From: Clostridium porci | Lineage (GTDB): Bacteria > Bacillota > Clostridia > Lachnospirales > Lachnospiraceae | Assembly (NCBI RefSeq): GCF_009696375.1 | Contig: NZ_VUMD01000012.1 | Coordinates: 62,001-126,000, forward strand | Length of the DNA: 64,000 nucleotides | Reading direction: 5' to 3' | Notes under the pieces: generated by a model | Databases searched by the model: none | Told to the model about the DNA's origin: nothing | Seen by the model: the letters and a program-made list of their open reading frames with translations, nothing else | Shown: positions 51,084 to 63,533 of the stretch, one piece after another | Layout of the letters: each line of letters opens with the position of its first letter | How positions within the stretch are numbered: the first letter of the stretch is position 1 | Made by a program: the position numbers and the translations under genes

Positions 51084-52010
51084 ATGTTGAATTTGGAGCG
51101 TATGCTAAAAGAGGCGCTTGTCTCTGAGGAATCAGTGCTTATGACCATGGAGCCCATGAGCAGGCACACCACCTTCCGTATCGGAGGGCCGGCCGAGTTT
51201 TTCGCAGGTCCATCAAATGAAAAGGAACTGTCAGCGGTCATTCGTCTGTGCAGGGAATATAACGTTCCCTGGAGTATACTGGGAAATGGCAGCAATCTTC
51301 TGGTCAGTGATAAGGGAGTGGAGGGTGTTGTCATTGCTATGGAGCAGGGCTGGAATTATGGGCGGGTTCAGGGCAGCAGGCTGACAGCGGGAGCCGGTTT
51401 GCTTTTAAGCAGGGCCGCGCATTTGGCATTAGACGCATCCCTAGAGGGAATGGAATTTGCCGCAGGGATTCCCGGTACGGTAGGAGGCGCTCTGGTGATG
51501 AACGCAGGAGCCTACGGCTCTGAGATTAAGGAAGTGCTGGAGTCTGCCAGGTTGATGACGCCCCAGGGGGAGATTCTCAGCTTAAAGGCAGAGGATCTGA
51601 GGATGGGATACCGTACCAGTATGATACCAGAAGCAGGCTGCGTGGCACTGGAGGCTGTTTTTCAGCTGAAGCCGGGGAAGCAGAGCGAGATTGAGAGCCG
51701 TATAAAGGATCTGGCGGTACGCCGCAGGCAGAAGCAGCCCTTGGAATATCCCAGCGCAGGCAGTACCTTTAAGCGCCCTTATGGATATTTTGCCGGGAAG
51801 CTGATAGAGGATGCAGGGCTTCGGGGATATAAAATGGGGGGAGCCCAGGTGTCGGAGAAGCACTGCGGCTTTGTAATCAACAGGGGTGGAGCTACGGCTA
51901 CGGATGTGCTGAACCTTTGCAGACATATCCAGGAGAAGGTGAAGGCTGCCGCTGGCGTGGAGCTGGAGATGGAGGTAAAGCGCTGGGGCGATTTTTCAAA
52001 TACTCTCTGA
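51084..52010 (+). CDS. murB: UDP-N-acetylmuramate dehydrogenase (MurB, type II)
   Basis: I take the ATG at 51084 with GTGAGG 5 bases upstream, giving 308 residues; the longer frame starts with TTG and lacks a site. FAD-binding motifs are clear: TTFRIGGPAEFF, LGNGSNLLVSDKG, GMEFAAGIPGTVGGALVMNAG. RRRQKQPLEYPSAGSTFKRP carries the catalytic Ser and substrate contacts, and GLRGYKMGGAQVSEKHCGFV is the C-terminal type II signature. It reduces UDP-GlcNAc-enolpyruvate to UDP-MurNAc. Confidence 0.97.
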   Translation: MLNLERMLKEALVSEESVLMTMEPMSRHTTFRIGGPAEFFAGPSNEKELSAVIRLCREYNVPWSILGNGSNLLVSDKGVEGVVIAMEQGWNYGRVQGSRLTAGAGLLLSRAAHLALDASLEGMEFAAGIPGTVGGALVMNAGAYGSEIKEVLESARLMTPQGEILSLKAEDLRMGYRTSMIPEAGCVALEAVFQLKPGKQSEIESRIKDLAVRRRQKQPLEYPSAGSTFKRPYGYFAGKLIEDAGLRGYKMGGAQVSEKHCGFVINRGGATATDVLNLCRHIQEKVKAAAGVELEMEVKRWGDFSNTL

Positions 52011-52043
52011 AAAAACAGTAGGATATCTAACTGAGGTGGACAA

Positions 52044-52913
52044 ATGAAGCTTGTAATTGTAACTGGAATGTCAGGAGCGGGAAAGACAGTGGCGCTGAAA
52101 ATGCTGGAGGATCTTGGATTTTACTGTGTAGATAATCTGCCTATAACCCTGGTAGATAAATTTGTCCAGCTGGTCTGCGGGGGCAGTGAGATTAAACAGG
52201 CAGCCATTGGAATGGATATACGCAGCGGCGAGGATTTAAGCTGCCTGGACGCCATTTTAAGTAGATGGAGGAAACAGGAGCTGGAATTCTATGTTTTGTT
52301 TCTGGATGCCAGCGACGCCATACTGATTAAGCGATTTAAAGAAACACGGCGCAGCCATCCCTTAGCTGCCGCTGGCAGGCTGGATAAGGGAATTGAGAAG
52401 GAAAGGGCCAAGCTGGAGTTTTTGAAGCGGGACGCAGATTATATCATTGATACCAGCCAGCTCTTGACCAGAGAGCTGAAGGTGGAGCTGGAGAAGATAT
52501 TTCTGGAGGATCAGGATTATAACAATATGTTTGTAACTATTTTGTCCTTTGGCTTTAAGTACGGGATACCGGAGGATGCGGATCTGGTCTTCGACGTGCG
52601 GTTTCTGCCTAATCCTTACTATGTAGAGGAGCTACGCCTTCTCACAGGAGAGGATGAGGCAGTGAGGAGGTTTGTGATGAAGGGAGGGACAGCCGCCCAG
52701 TTTCTGTCCAGACTTTACGATATGATCGATTTTCTCCTGCCCAATTACATCAAGGAGGGCAAGAATCAGCTGGTGGTCGCCATCGGCTGTACCGGAGGAA
52801 AGCACCGTTCTGTGACAGTGGCAAAAGCTCTTTGCAGCCACCTGCAGGGGTCTGAGAAATATGGACTTAAGATAGAGCACAGGGATGTTGATAAGGATAA
52901 CAAAAGGAAGTAG
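52044..52913 (+). CDS. rapZ: RNase adapter protein RapZ family (YvcJ)
   Basis: The 289-residue protein begins with Walker A VTGMSGAGKTVALKMLEDLG and DNLPITLVDKF. The C-terminal domain has FGFKYGIPEDADLVFDVRFL and AIGCTGGKHRSVTVAKAL. In Bacillus the homologue YvcJ is a GTP/ATP-binding protein affecting competence; in E. coli RapZ controls GlmS through small RNAs. Its exact role in Clostridia is not settled. It stands 33 bases after murB and 2 before whiA. Confidence 0.95.
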   Translation: MKLVIVTGMSGAGKTVALKMLEDLGFYCVDNLPITLVDKFVQLVCGGSEIKQAAIGMDIRSGEDLSCLDAILSRWRKQELEFYVLFLDASDAILIKRFKETRRSHPLAAAGRLDKGIEKERAKLEFLKRDADYIIDTSQLLTRELKVELEKIFLEDQDYNNMFVTILSFGFKYGIPEDADLVFDVRFLPNPYYVEELRLLTGEDEAVRRFVMKGGTAAQFLSRLYDMIDFLLPNYIKEGKNQLVVAIGCTGGKHRSVTVAKALCSHLQGSEKYGLKIEHRDVDKDNKRK

Positions 52914-52915
52914 CG

Positions 52916-53884
52916 GTGAATGAAATGTCATTTTCTTCCAGAGTAAAAGAGGAGCTTTCAAGGCAGCTTCCTGCTGCCAGGCATTGCCAGATTGCGGAGA
53001 TTGCTGCAATTTTAAGCCTTTGCGGACGGGTGAAAATATCGGCTTTAGATGATTTTTCCATAGAAATTCATACGGAAAATGTGGCAGTTGCGAGAAAGTA
53101 CTTTACATTATTAAAAAAAACATTTAATATATGTAATGACGTCCTGATCCGCAGAGGAGCTTGTCTGAAGCGGAACAGAACCTATATCGCAGCAGTCGGG
53201 GAACATAAGGATGCACTTAAGGTGCTGCAGGCAGCCAAGCTCATAGACGACCAGGGGGAGATTCGGGAGAATCTTTCCCTCGGCAGCAATGTGGTTGTTC
53301 AGAACACCTGCTGTAAAAGGGCCTTTATCCGCGGCACATTTCTGGCAGCAGGTTCTATCAGCGATCCGGAGAAGTTTTACCACTTTGAGATTGTCTGCCC
53401 TTCCATGGCTAAGGCAAAGCAGCTGAGGAATATAATTGCTTCCTTTGATATTGAAGCTAAGATAGTGCTTCGGAAGAGGTATTATGTGGTTTATATCAAG
53501 GAGGGAAGCCAGATTGTGGACATCCTTAATGTGATGGAAGCGCCGGTAGCTCTTATGGAGCTTGAAAATATCCGTATTTTGAAGGAGATAAGCAACAGTG
53601 TTAACCGGCAGGTGAATTGTGAGACTGCGAACATAAATAAAACGGTGTCTGCTGCTGTAAAACAGATTGAAGACATTCGCTTTATCAGGGATACAGTTGG
53701 TTTTGACGGGCTGCCTGACGGCCTTCGGGAAATGGCCCTCATACGTCTGGAACGGCCAGAGGCCAGCCTTAAGGAGCTGGGGGAAGCTTTGGAACCGCCG
53801 GTGGGCAAATCAGGCGTAAACCATCGTTTAAGGAAGCTGGGGCTTATAGCAGAAGAACTGCGCGGACAGCGCCCGGACAGATAG
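52916..53884 (+). CDS. whiA: DNA-binding protein WhiA (sporulation/cell-division regulator)
   Basis: The GTG at 52916 has AAAGGAAG 5 bases upstream; an ATG at 52925 is the alternative. The 322-residue protein has the LAGLIDADG-like N-terminal domain (RGAYLCKRN-type KRAFIRGTFLAAGSISDPEK, HFEIVC) and a C-terminal WhiA helix-turn-helix (ASLKELGEALEPPVGKSGVN, then HRLRKLGLIAEEL). The usual partner gene yvcK/glmR between rapZ and whiA is absent. In Bacillus WhiA influences chromosome segregation and division. Confidence 0.96.
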   Translation: MNEMSFSSRVKEELSRQLPAARHCQIAEIAAILSLCGRVKISALDDFSIEIHTENVAVARKYFTLLKKTFNICNDVLIRRGACLKRNRTYIAAVGEHKDALKVLQAAKLIDDQGEIRENLSLGSNVVVQNTCCKRAFIRGTFLAAGSISDPEKFYHFEIVCPSMAKAKQLRNIIASFDIEAKIVLRKRYYVVYIKEGSQIVDILNVMEAPVALMELENIRILKEISNSVNRQVNCETANINKTVSAAVKQIEDIRFIRDTVGFDGLPDGLREMALIRLERPEASLKELGEALEPPVGKSGVNHRLRKLGLIAEELRGQRPDR

Positions 53885-53918
53885 CTCAGAGTGTTTGGTT
53901 GGAATGAGGAGGATAATT

Positions 53919-54173
53919 ATGGTTAAGAAGTCAGTGACAGTTGGATTGTTATCGGGTTTGGAGGCAAGACCGGCAGCTATGCTTGTACAGGTTGCAAGCC
54001 AGTATGCCAGCAGTATCTATCTGGAGAGGGAATCAAAGCGTGTGAATGCAAAGAGTATTATGGGAATGATGACCCTTGGACTTGCAGCCGGAGATGCTAT
54101 TACGGTGGAAGCAGAGGGAGAAGATGAGGAAAAAGCAGTTTCTGAGATTGAGAAGCTTCTTGGGGCTCAATGA
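53919..54173 (+). CDS. crh: Crh-like HPr paralogue (Glu15, Ser46)
   Basis: The ATG at 53919 has GAGGAGG upstream, giving 84 residues. The HPr fold is obvious, but the phosphocarrier His15 is replaced: SGLEARPAA has Glu at exactly position 15. The regulatory site is intact, with KRVNAKSIMGMMTLG placing Ser at position 46. A protein that cannot carry PEP-derived phosphate but can be phosphorylated by HprK is the definition of Crh, which serves CcpA in catabolite control. The order rapZ-whiA-crh matches Bacillus. The gene name is used for this functional analogy. Confidence 0.9.
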   Translation: MVKKSVTVGLLSGLEARPAAMLVQVASQYASSIYLERESKRVNAKSIMGMMTLGLAAGDAITVEAEGEDEEKAVSEIEKLLGAQ

Positions 54174-54205
54174 GCATCCTTTATATCGGGATGATAGATG
54201 AGCAT

Positions 54206-54240
54206 AAGAGCCAGACAGATATGTGTCTGGTTCTTTTCTT
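54206..54240 (+). terminator. Terminator of the hprK-to-crh cluster
   Basis: AAGAGCCAGACA (54206-54217) pairs with TGTCTGGTTCTT (54224-54235), then a T-rich run. Confidence 0.85.
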
Positions 54241-54310
54241 TTATTCAGATTTGTGATAGACTAATGTTTGTATATACATAGAAAGCAGATGAAAAAAGGA
54301 GAATGAACCA

Positions 54311-57769
<3,459 letters not shown>

Positions 57770-57781
<12 letters not shown>

Positions 57782-57798
57782 GTGAAATGCATTAGAAT
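57770..57798 (+). promoter_or_regulatory. Promoter of pfkA inside the dnaE 3' end
   Basis: TTGAAA (57770-57775) and TAGAAT (57793-57798) are 17 bases apart, allowing pfkA expression separate from dnaE. Confidence 0.55.
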
Positions 57799-57843
57799 AG
57801 CGTTGTGCATAATAACGAGAGAAAGAGAGCGAGGTAAATTGCT

Positions 57844-58818
57844 ATGGCAAAGGCAGTGAAAACCATTGGAGTACTCACAAGCGGCGGCGATGCGCCGGGA
57901 ATGAACGCGGCCATCCGTTCTGTTGTGCGTGTCGCAATCAATAAGGGACTTAAGGTAAAGGGAATCATGCGCGGATACGCAGGCCTTTTGGAGGAAGAGA
58001 TCGTAGATATGGAAACCACCAGCGTTTCTGAGATTATTAACCGTGGAGGAACGATTCTCTATACAGCCAGATGCAAGGAATTTACTACGCTACAAGGGCA
58101 GCAGAAGGGCGCCGATATATGCCGCAAGCACGGAATTGACGGCATAGTGGTAATCGGAGGCGACGGTTCCTTCTGCGGAGCAGGGAAGCTGTCTGCTCTG
58201 GGAATTAACACCATTGGACTTCCCGGAACCATCGATCTGGATATTGCCTGTACGGATTACACCATCGGCTTTGACACGGCTGTGAATACAGCTATGGAGG
58301 CAATAGACAAAATCAGAGATACATCCACCTCACACGAGCGATGCAGCATCGTGGAAGTTATGGGACGCAATGCCGGCTATATCGCTTTGTGGTGCGGTAT
58401 TGCCAACGGAGCGGAGGATATTCTTCTGCCGGAGCGGTATGACGGAGATGAGCAGGCCCTCATTAATCGGATCATTGATAACCGCAAGCGGGGCAAGAAG
58501 CATAATATTATCATAAACGCGGAGGGAATCGGACATTCCAGCTCCATGGCAAAGAGAATTGAGGCAGCCACTGGTATAGAGACAAGAGCAACCATTCTGG
58601 GCCATATGCAAAGAGGCGGTACGCCTACCTGCAAGGACAGAGTGTACGCCTCCATTATGGGAGCGATTGCAGCGGAGCTTTTGGCAGATGGAAGGAGCAA
58701 CCGTCTGGTGGCCTATAAGCACGGTGAATTTGTGGATTATGATATTCAGGAGGCCTTGAATATGAAGAAGGATATTCCTGAGGATCAGTATGAGATTGCA
58801 AAAATGCTGGTTCGGTAA
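57844..58818 (+). CDS. pfkA: 6-phosphofructokinase
   Basis: The 324-residue enzyme has LTSGGDAPGMNAAIRSVV at the N-terminus, the ATP site GGDGSFCGAGKLS, and PGTIDLDIACTDYTIGFDTA, where the second Asp of the TIDxD motif is the catalytic base. VEVMGRNAGYIAL and HMQRGGTPTCKDR bind the sugar phosphate. GGDGS fits an ATP-type rather than PPi-type enzyme. It commits glucose-6-P carbon to glycolysis. The dnaE-pfkA order is common in Clostridia. Confidence 0.97.
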   Translation: MAKAVKTIGVLTSGGDAPGMNAAIRSVVRVAINKGLKVKGIMRGYAGLLEEEIVDMETTSVSEIINRGGTILYTARCKEFTTLQGQQKGADICRKHGIDGIVVIGGDGSFCGAGKLSALGINTIGLPGTIDLDIACTDYTIGFDTAVNTAMEAIDKIRDTSTSHERCSIVEVMGRNAGYIALWCGIANGAEDILLPERYDGDEQALINRIIDNRKRGKKHNIIINAEGIGHSSSMAKRIEAATGIETRATILGHMQRGGTPTCKDRVYASIMGAIAAELLADGRSNRLVAYKHGEFVDYDIQEALNMKKDIPEDQYEIAKMLVR

Positions 58819-58860
58819 TAGGTATAAAATCAAGCTTGGATTGTATAATAGATAGAGAGA

Positions 58861-58903
58861 AGTCCGCCGCCTAAAAGGATCATCCTCCAGGCAGCGGACT
58901 TTT
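58861..58903 (+). terminator. Terminator of pfkA
   Basis: AGTCCGCCGCCT (58861-58872) pairs with AGGCAGCGGACT (58889-58900), then TTT. Confidence 0.75.
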
Positions 58904-58913
58904 GCGGAGAGAT

Positions 58914-59261
58914 ATGATGATGGATACCAAGGTGCTTTGCGGAGCCAATTCCTATGAACAGAAGTACTACTTTAATCAGGAGTTTGATTCCCTTCCCCAG
59001 ACAATAAAGGATGAACTTCATATTATGTGCGTTCTTTATACTGAGGATGTGGGAGGAATCCTGACCATGGAGTTTGGGGAGGATGGACAGTTGGAATTTA
59101 AGGTGACGGCTCCGGAAGAGGACTACCTCTTTGATGAGATTGGAAGCGTTCTGAAGATTAAGCAGTACCAGGAGGAGAAGCGGGAGCTTTTGGAGGCTTT
59201 GGAGCTTTATTACCGGACCTTTTTCCTGGGAGAGGATATAGGGATAGGGGATATGGAATAG
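58914..59261 (+). CDS. DUF6145-like conserved small protein upstream of dusB
   Basis: The ~115-residue product begins with two or three possible Met codons (58914, 58917, 58920) after GGAGAG. It reads TKVLCGANSYEQKYYFNQEF, then IMCVLYTEDVGGILTMEFGE, and ends in a helical LEALELYYRTFFLGEDIG segment. I recognise it as the Lachnospiraceae protein usually placed before dusB (DUF6145), with no known function. Its stop is immediately followed by the dusB start, so the two are translationally linked. It could assist or regulate tRNA modification; that is only context. Confidence 0.75.
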   Translation: MMMDTKVLCGANSYEQKYYFNQEFDSLPQTIKDELHIMCVLYTEDVGGILTMEFGEDGQLEFKVTAPEEDYLFDEIGSVLKIKQYQEEKRELLEALELYYRTFFLGEDIGIGDME

Positions 59262-60248
59262 ATGAAACTTAGAATCGGAAATACTGCTCTTGACAATCGT
59301 GTAATTCTTGGACCCATGGCAGGAGTGACGGACCTGCCATTTCGTTTGCTCTGCAGGGAACAGGGCTGCGGGATGGCAGTGACAGAGATGGTAAGCGCAA
59401 AGGCAATTCTCTATCATAATAAAAATACAAACGAACTGCTGGCTGTAGATTCCCAAGAGGGGCCGGTGTCTGTTCAGCTGTTCGGCTCTGATCCGGAGAT
59501 TATGGCGGAGATAGCAGTTAGGCTTGAGGAGGGGCCTTATGCTTGCATTGATGTGAATATGGGCTGTCCCGTGCCTAAGATAGTAAACAACGGCGAAGGA
59601 TCTTCCCTCATGAGAAATCCTAAATTAGCAGAAAAAATACTTTCCGCTATGGTAAGGGCAGTGAAAAAGCCGGTAACGGTAAAGTTCCGCAAGGGCTTTA
59701 ACGAGGACTGTGTCAATGCGGTGGAGTTCGCGAAAATGGCAGAGAGCTGCGGTGTATCTATGGTGGCTGTCCATGGAAGAACCAGAGAGCAGTATTACTC
59801 CGGGAAAGCGGACTGGAATATTATCCGCCAGGTGAAGGCAGCAGTGAAGATTCCTGTTATAGGGAACGGGGATATTTTCACACCGGAGGATGCCGGACGT
59901 ATGATAGAGGAGACGGGATGCGACGGCGTAATGGTTGCCAGAGGAGCCAAGGGGAATCCTTGGATTTTTAAAAGGATTAACCGTTACCTGGAGACAGGGG
60001 AGGTGATGCCCAATCCGGGGATGGAAGAAATCAGGGACATGATACTGCGCCACGGGAAGATGCTGGCGGAGTACAAAGGAGAGCTGACAGCCATGAGGGA
60101 AATGCGGGGGCATATGGCTTGGTATACCAAGGGAATGCCTGGCTCTGCCGCATTGAGAAACGCAATTAACCAGGTGGAGACATTTGAGGGACTGGCTGCT
60201 TTGATAGAGGAAAGAATCAGAGAAGCGGGTTCTAAGAAAGCCCTTTAA
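59262..60248 (+). CDS. dusB: tRNA-dihydrouridine synthase (DusB)
   Basis: The ATG comes directly after the upstream stop. The 328-residue FMN enzyme has ILGPMAGVTDLPFRLL, the active-site DVNMGCPVPKIVNNGEGSSL with the catalytic Cys, KFRKGFNEDCVN and VAVHGRTREQYYSGKADW. VIGNGDIFTPEDAGRMIEET and VMVARGAKGNPWIF bind the FMN phosphate. It reduces uridines in the tRNA D-loop. A strong promoter for greA lies just after its stop. Confidence 0.96.
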   Translation: MKLRIGNTALDNRVILGPMAGVTDLPFRLLCREQGCGMAVTEMVSAKAILYHNKNTNELLAVDSQEGPVSVQLFGSDPEIMAEIAVRLEEGPYACIDVNMGCPVPKIVNNGEGSSLMRNPKLAEKILSAMVRAVKKPVTVKFRKGFNEDCVNAVEFAKMAESCGVSMVAVHGRTREQYYSGKADWNIIRQVKAAVKIPVIGNGDIFTPEDAGRMIEETGCDGVMVARGAKGNPWIFKRINRYLETGEVMPNPGMEEIRDMILRHGKMLAEYKGELTAMREMRGHMAWYTKGMPGSAALRNAINQVETFEGLAALIEERIREAGSKKAL

Positions 60249-60264
60249 AATTGGGAAACCGTTC

Positions 60265-60293
60265 TTGACAAGGGGCATATTTTCTTATATAAT
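60265..60293 (+). promoter_or_regulatory. Promoter of greA-lysS
   Basis: TTGACA (60265-60270) and TATAAT (60288-60293) are exactly 17 bases apart: a consensus sigma-A promoter. Confidence 0.85.
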
Positions 60294-60362
60294 ACACTGA
60301 ATGCGTGAGGATTGAAAAAAAGCAGTATAATTTAACAGGATAGAAGGAAGGAAACGGGTAAG

Positions 60363-60845
60363 ATGGCAGATAAGAAACATATTTTAACCTATGCCGGTCT
60401 GAAGCAGTATGAGGATGAGCTGCAAAATCTGAAGGTTGTAAAGAGGAAAGAGGTTGCGCAAAAGATCAAGGAAGCAAGAGAGCAGGGGGATCTGTCAGAG
60501 AATGCTGAGTACGACGCCGCTAAGGATGAGCAGAGAGATATAGAGCTTCGCATTGAGGAGCTGGAGAAGCTTCTTAAAAATGCGGAGGTCGTGGTCGAGG
60601 ACGAGATCGATCTGGATAAGATTAACATTGGATGTAAGGTAAAGCTTCTGGATGTGGAGTATAATGAAGAAATGGAATTCTATATTGTAGGGTCTACAGA
60701 GGCCAATAGCCTTCAGAATAAAATTTCCAACGAGTCTCCGGTAGGACGCGCCCTAATGGGACGCGTAGTAGGCGACAGTGTAGATGTAGAGACACAGGCA
60801 GGCAATATTCAGTATAAAGTGCTGGAGATTCAGAGAGTGTCATAG
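60363..60845 (+). CDS. greA: Transcription elongation factor GreA
   Basis: The 160-residue protein has the N-terminal antiparallel coiled coil ([20 protein letters not shown] and [20 protein letters not shown]) whose acidic tip enters the RNA polymerase channel, and the C-terminal FKBP-like domain ([20 protein letters not shown], then [10 protein letters not shown]). It rescues backtracked polymerase by stimulating transcript cleavage. AAGGAAGGAAACGGGTAAG lies before the ATG. lysS follows after 59 bases, with no terminator between. Confidence 0.97.
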   Translation: MADKKHILTYAGLKQYEDELQNLKVVKRKEVAQKIKEAREQGDLSENAEYDAAKDEQRDIELRIEELEKLLKNAEVVVEDEIDLDKINIGCKVKLLDVEYNEEMEFYIVGSTEANSLQNKISNESPVGRALMGRVVGDSVDVETQAGNIQYKVLEIQRVS

Positions 60846-60904
60846 ATTGAGACGGTATCATTTAACGCTGAAGAGGTAAAGAGAAACGCAAAGGAGTGCG
60901 AAAC

Positions 60905-62851
60905 GTGGGAGAGCAAAAGCGGCAAAATCAAGCGGAACAGGATATAAATCATGTGCTGAAGGCACGCCGGGATAAGCTGGCAGAGCTTCAGGAGGCCGGG
61001 AAAGATCCCTTTCAGATTACAAAATATGATGTAACTGCTCATAGCCTGGATATTAAGGAGAATTATGAGCAGTGGGAAGGAAAGGATGCAGCCGTTGCCG
61101 GCCGTATGATGTTTAAGCGTGTGATGGGCAAGGCTTCCTTCTGCAATATTCAGGATCTGAAGGGCAATATTCAGGTATATGTGGCCAGAGACAGCATTGG
61201 GGAGGAGCCCTACAAGGAATTTAAAAAAATGGATATCGGCGATATCGTCGGGATCAAAGGAAAGGCATTTACGACCAAGACTGGAGAGATTTCCATTCAT
61301 GCAGACGAGGTGACTCTGCTTACAAAGAGTCTTCAGGTTCTTCCTGAGAAGTTCCACGGCTTGACTGATACAGATATCCGTTACAGGCAGCGATATGTGG
61401 ATCTGATTATGAATCCTGAGGTAAGAGATACATTTATCAAACGCTCTCAGATTATTCGTGAAATCAGAAATCATCTGGATGCTCAGGGATTCATGGAGGT
61501 AGAAACCCCCATGCTGGTATCCAATGCGGGAGGCGCTGCAGCCAGGCCTTTCGAGACCCATTACAATGCGTTAGATGAGGATGTAAAGCTGCGTATTTCT
61601 CTCGAGCTGTACCTGAAAAGGCTGATTGTAGGCGGATTAGAGAGAGTTTATGAGATTGGCCGTGTATTCCGCAATGAGGGTGTGGATACAAGACATAATC
61701 CAGAGTTTACGCTTCTGGAGCTATATCAGGCATTTACAGATTATCATGGCATGATGGACTTAGTTGAAAATCTGTTCCGCCAGGTGGCTAAAAAGGTTCT
61801 GGGAACGGCTGTCATTTCTTATAATGGAGTGAAGATTGATCTGGAGAAGCCTTTTGAGCGTATATCAATGGTAGAGGCTTTGAAGAAATATAAGGGAATT
61901 GATTTTACAAAGATAAAGACTGATGAGGAGGCCAAGGCTTTAGCTGATCAATATGAGGTTCAGTATGAGGCACACCATAAGAAGGGCGATATTCTGAGCC
62001 TGCTCTTTGAGGAGTTTGTAGAGGAGAATCTGGTACAGCCTACCTTTATTATCGATCACCCGGTAGAGATATCTCCTCTGACTAAGAGAAAGCCGGAGAA
62101 TCCGGATTATACGGAGCGCTTTGAGCTGTTTATCACCTGTCGCGAAATGGCAAACGCTTACTCAGAGTTAAACGATCCAATCGATCAGAGAGCCCGCTTT
62201 GAGGCGCAGGAGATGCTGGCTGCTGCAGGAGATGAGGAAGCGAATCATACAGATGAGGATTTCCTGAATGCCCTTATGATTGGTATGCCTCCTACGGGCG
62301 GTATTGGTATTGGTATTGACAGATTTGTGATGCTGCTTACAGATTCTTATGCGATTCGGGACGTGCTGTTGTTCCCGACGATGAAGTCCCTGGATGGTGT
62401 AAATAAGAAAAATGATGTAAAAAAATCAGCTTCCGAAGCACCTGAAAAAAGTGTGGAAGAAGCACCGGAAAAGATTGATTTCTCCAATGTGAAGATTGAG
62501 CCAATCTTTGAAGAAATGGTTGATTTCGATACATTTGCGAAGTCTGATTTCAGAGCAGTTAAGATTTTGGCTTGCGAAGCAGTACCGAAGTCTAAGAAGC
62601 TTCTTAAGTTTACATTAGATGACGGCGAACGCAAAGATCGTATGATTTTAAGCGGTATTCAGGAGTATTACGAGCCGGAAGAACTTGTTGGAAAGACAGC
62701 AATCGCTATCGTAAATCTTCCGCCGAGAAAGATGATGGGCATTGACTCCGAGGGTATGCTGATTTCAGCCGTACACGAGGAAGATGGTCGTGAAGGACTC
62801 AATCTTTTAATGGTTGATAACCATATTCCGGCAGGTGCGAAGCTCTACTAA
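60905..62851 (+). CDS. lysS: Lysyl-tRNA synthetase with C-terminal tRNA-binding domain
   Basis: The start is a GTG at 60905 (AAGGAG 8 bases upstream). The protein is ~648 residues, about 150 longer than a standard LysS. The class II core is complete: OB-fold anticodon domain ([20 protein letters not shown] region), motif 2 ([20 protein letters not shown]), motif 3 ([14 protein letters not shown]) ending LLFPTMKS. After a linker rich in Glu/Ala/Pro/Ser (residues ~500-530) comes a Trbp111/EMAPII-like OB-fold ([40 protein letters not shown]). That domain grips tRNA and should raise charging efficiency. Its codon texture differs from the core. Confidence 0.95.
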   Translation: MGEQKRQNQAEQDINHVLKARRDKLAELQEAGKDPFQITKYDVTAHSLDIKENYEQWEGKDAAVAGRMMFKRVMGKASFCNIQDLKGNIQVYVARDSIGEEPYKEFKKMDIGDIVGIKGKAFTTKTGEISIHADEVTLLTKSLQVLPEKFHGLTDTDIRYRQRYVDLIMNPEVRDTFIKRSQIIREIRNHLDAQGFMEVETPMLVSNAGGAAARPFETHYNALDEDVKLRISLELYLKRLIVGGLERVYEIGRVFRNEGVDTRHNPEFTLLELYQAFTDYHGMMDLVENLFRQVAKKVLGTAVISYNGVKIDLEKPFERISMVEALKKYKGIDFTKIKTDEEAKALADQYEVQYEAHHKKGDILSLLFEEFVEENLVQPTFIIDHPVEISPLTKRKPENPDYTERFELFITCREMANAYSELNDPIDQRARFEAQEMLAAAGDEEANHTDEDFLNALMIGMPPTGGIGIGIDRFVMLLTDSYAIRDVLLFPTMKSLDGVNKKNDVKKSASEAPEKSVEEAPEKIDFSNVKIEPIFEEMVDFDTFAKSDFRAVKILACEAVPKSKKLLKFTLDDGERKDRMILSGIQEYYEPEELVGKTAIAIVNLPPRKMMGIDSEGMLISAVHEEDGREGLNLLMVDNHIPAGAKLY

Positions 62852-62932
62852 GATGAGAAAATGAGCCTTGCGGCGGTGTGCGCTTGAGAACACCGGCATA
62901 AGGAGAAAAAGACAGGTCTACGGCAGTCGACG

Positions 62933-63026
62933 TGATGTAAGGATGTACCGTTTTACCCGGCAAAACGGGATGTGCTTCATTTGATGAATTTCAGAAAAAA
63001 CAGCGATTTACATCAAACTTACATCA
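62933..63026. repeat. TTACATCA repeats after lysS (direct pair plus inverted copy)
   Basis: TGATGTAA (62933-62940) is the inverted copy of two direct TTACATCA repeats (63008-63015 and 63019-63026) spaced with an 11-bp period. Additional near copies (GATGTA, AATGTAG) surround them. The pattern suggests a protein-binding array, such as a recombinase site or operator. Confidence 0.5.
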
Positions 63027-63078
63027 TTTAATGTAGCATTCGGTGCAGAGCGAAAAAATCACATAATTAGCAGAATGA

Positions 63079-63110
63079 ATGGGCAGTTCCCTATGGGACT
63101 GTCCATTTTT
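63079..63110 (+). terminator. Terminator after the lysS region
   Basis: ATGGGCAGTTCC and GGGACTGTCCAT form a stem with a short loop (63079-63106), then TTTTT. Confidence 0.75.
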
Positions 63111-63178
63111 AGAAAGAGAAATATAATACGAATTTGATAGAGGTAAATTAGAAATGGAATGTATTGAAATAAATCCTA

Positions 63179-63310
63179 TTGATAAAAAACAAGAAATGTG
63201 AAAACGGAACTGTGTATACCGTAGAGGGAAACTCCGGAGATGCTTGCAGAACAAGAACGTGTTCTGTTGGAAGTTCTGTTATTTATGGATATGGTATTCC
63301 GGCATATTAA
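63179..63310 (+). pseudogene. C-terminal remnant of a CHAP-type cell-wall hydrolase
   Basis: A frame ending TAA 63308-63310 encodes CENGTVYTVEGNSGDACRTR and then VGSSVIYGYGIPAY. This is the typical end of CHAP/NlpC-like endopeptidases carried by conjugative elements (VEGNSGD...GYGxPxY). The N-terminal part is missing and no start or ribosome site fits; another short frame (63154-63201, ATG GAA TGT) overlaps it. It is a scar of an integrated element. Confidence 0.6.
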
Positions 63311-63446
63311 AAAGATGGCTGCTTGTTGGAGCGGCCATCGGGTACATTTGAGGGGAATATCTTTCCCGATTTGAACAGAAATGGTATAAGGTGTTAATTA
63401 TAAACGACACCTTGGCTTTTCAGTAGGATAAAGTTTACTCTATTTA

Positions 63447-63475
63447 TTGAAAATTCAACATTTATCATATATAAT
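63447..63475 (+). promoter_or_regulatory. Promoter of XRE regulator - hsdR
   Basis: TTGAAA (63447-63452) and TATAAT (63470-63475) are 17 bases apart in AT-rich DNA. A hairpin AAGGTGT/ACACCTT (about 63389-63414) just upstream isolates it from the preceding DNA. Confidence 0.7.
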
Positions 63476-63533
63476 GTTATATGAGAAAGTGTAACTGTAA
63501 AATTCAGCTTAAAAAGCAAAGGGAGCGTTGCAT

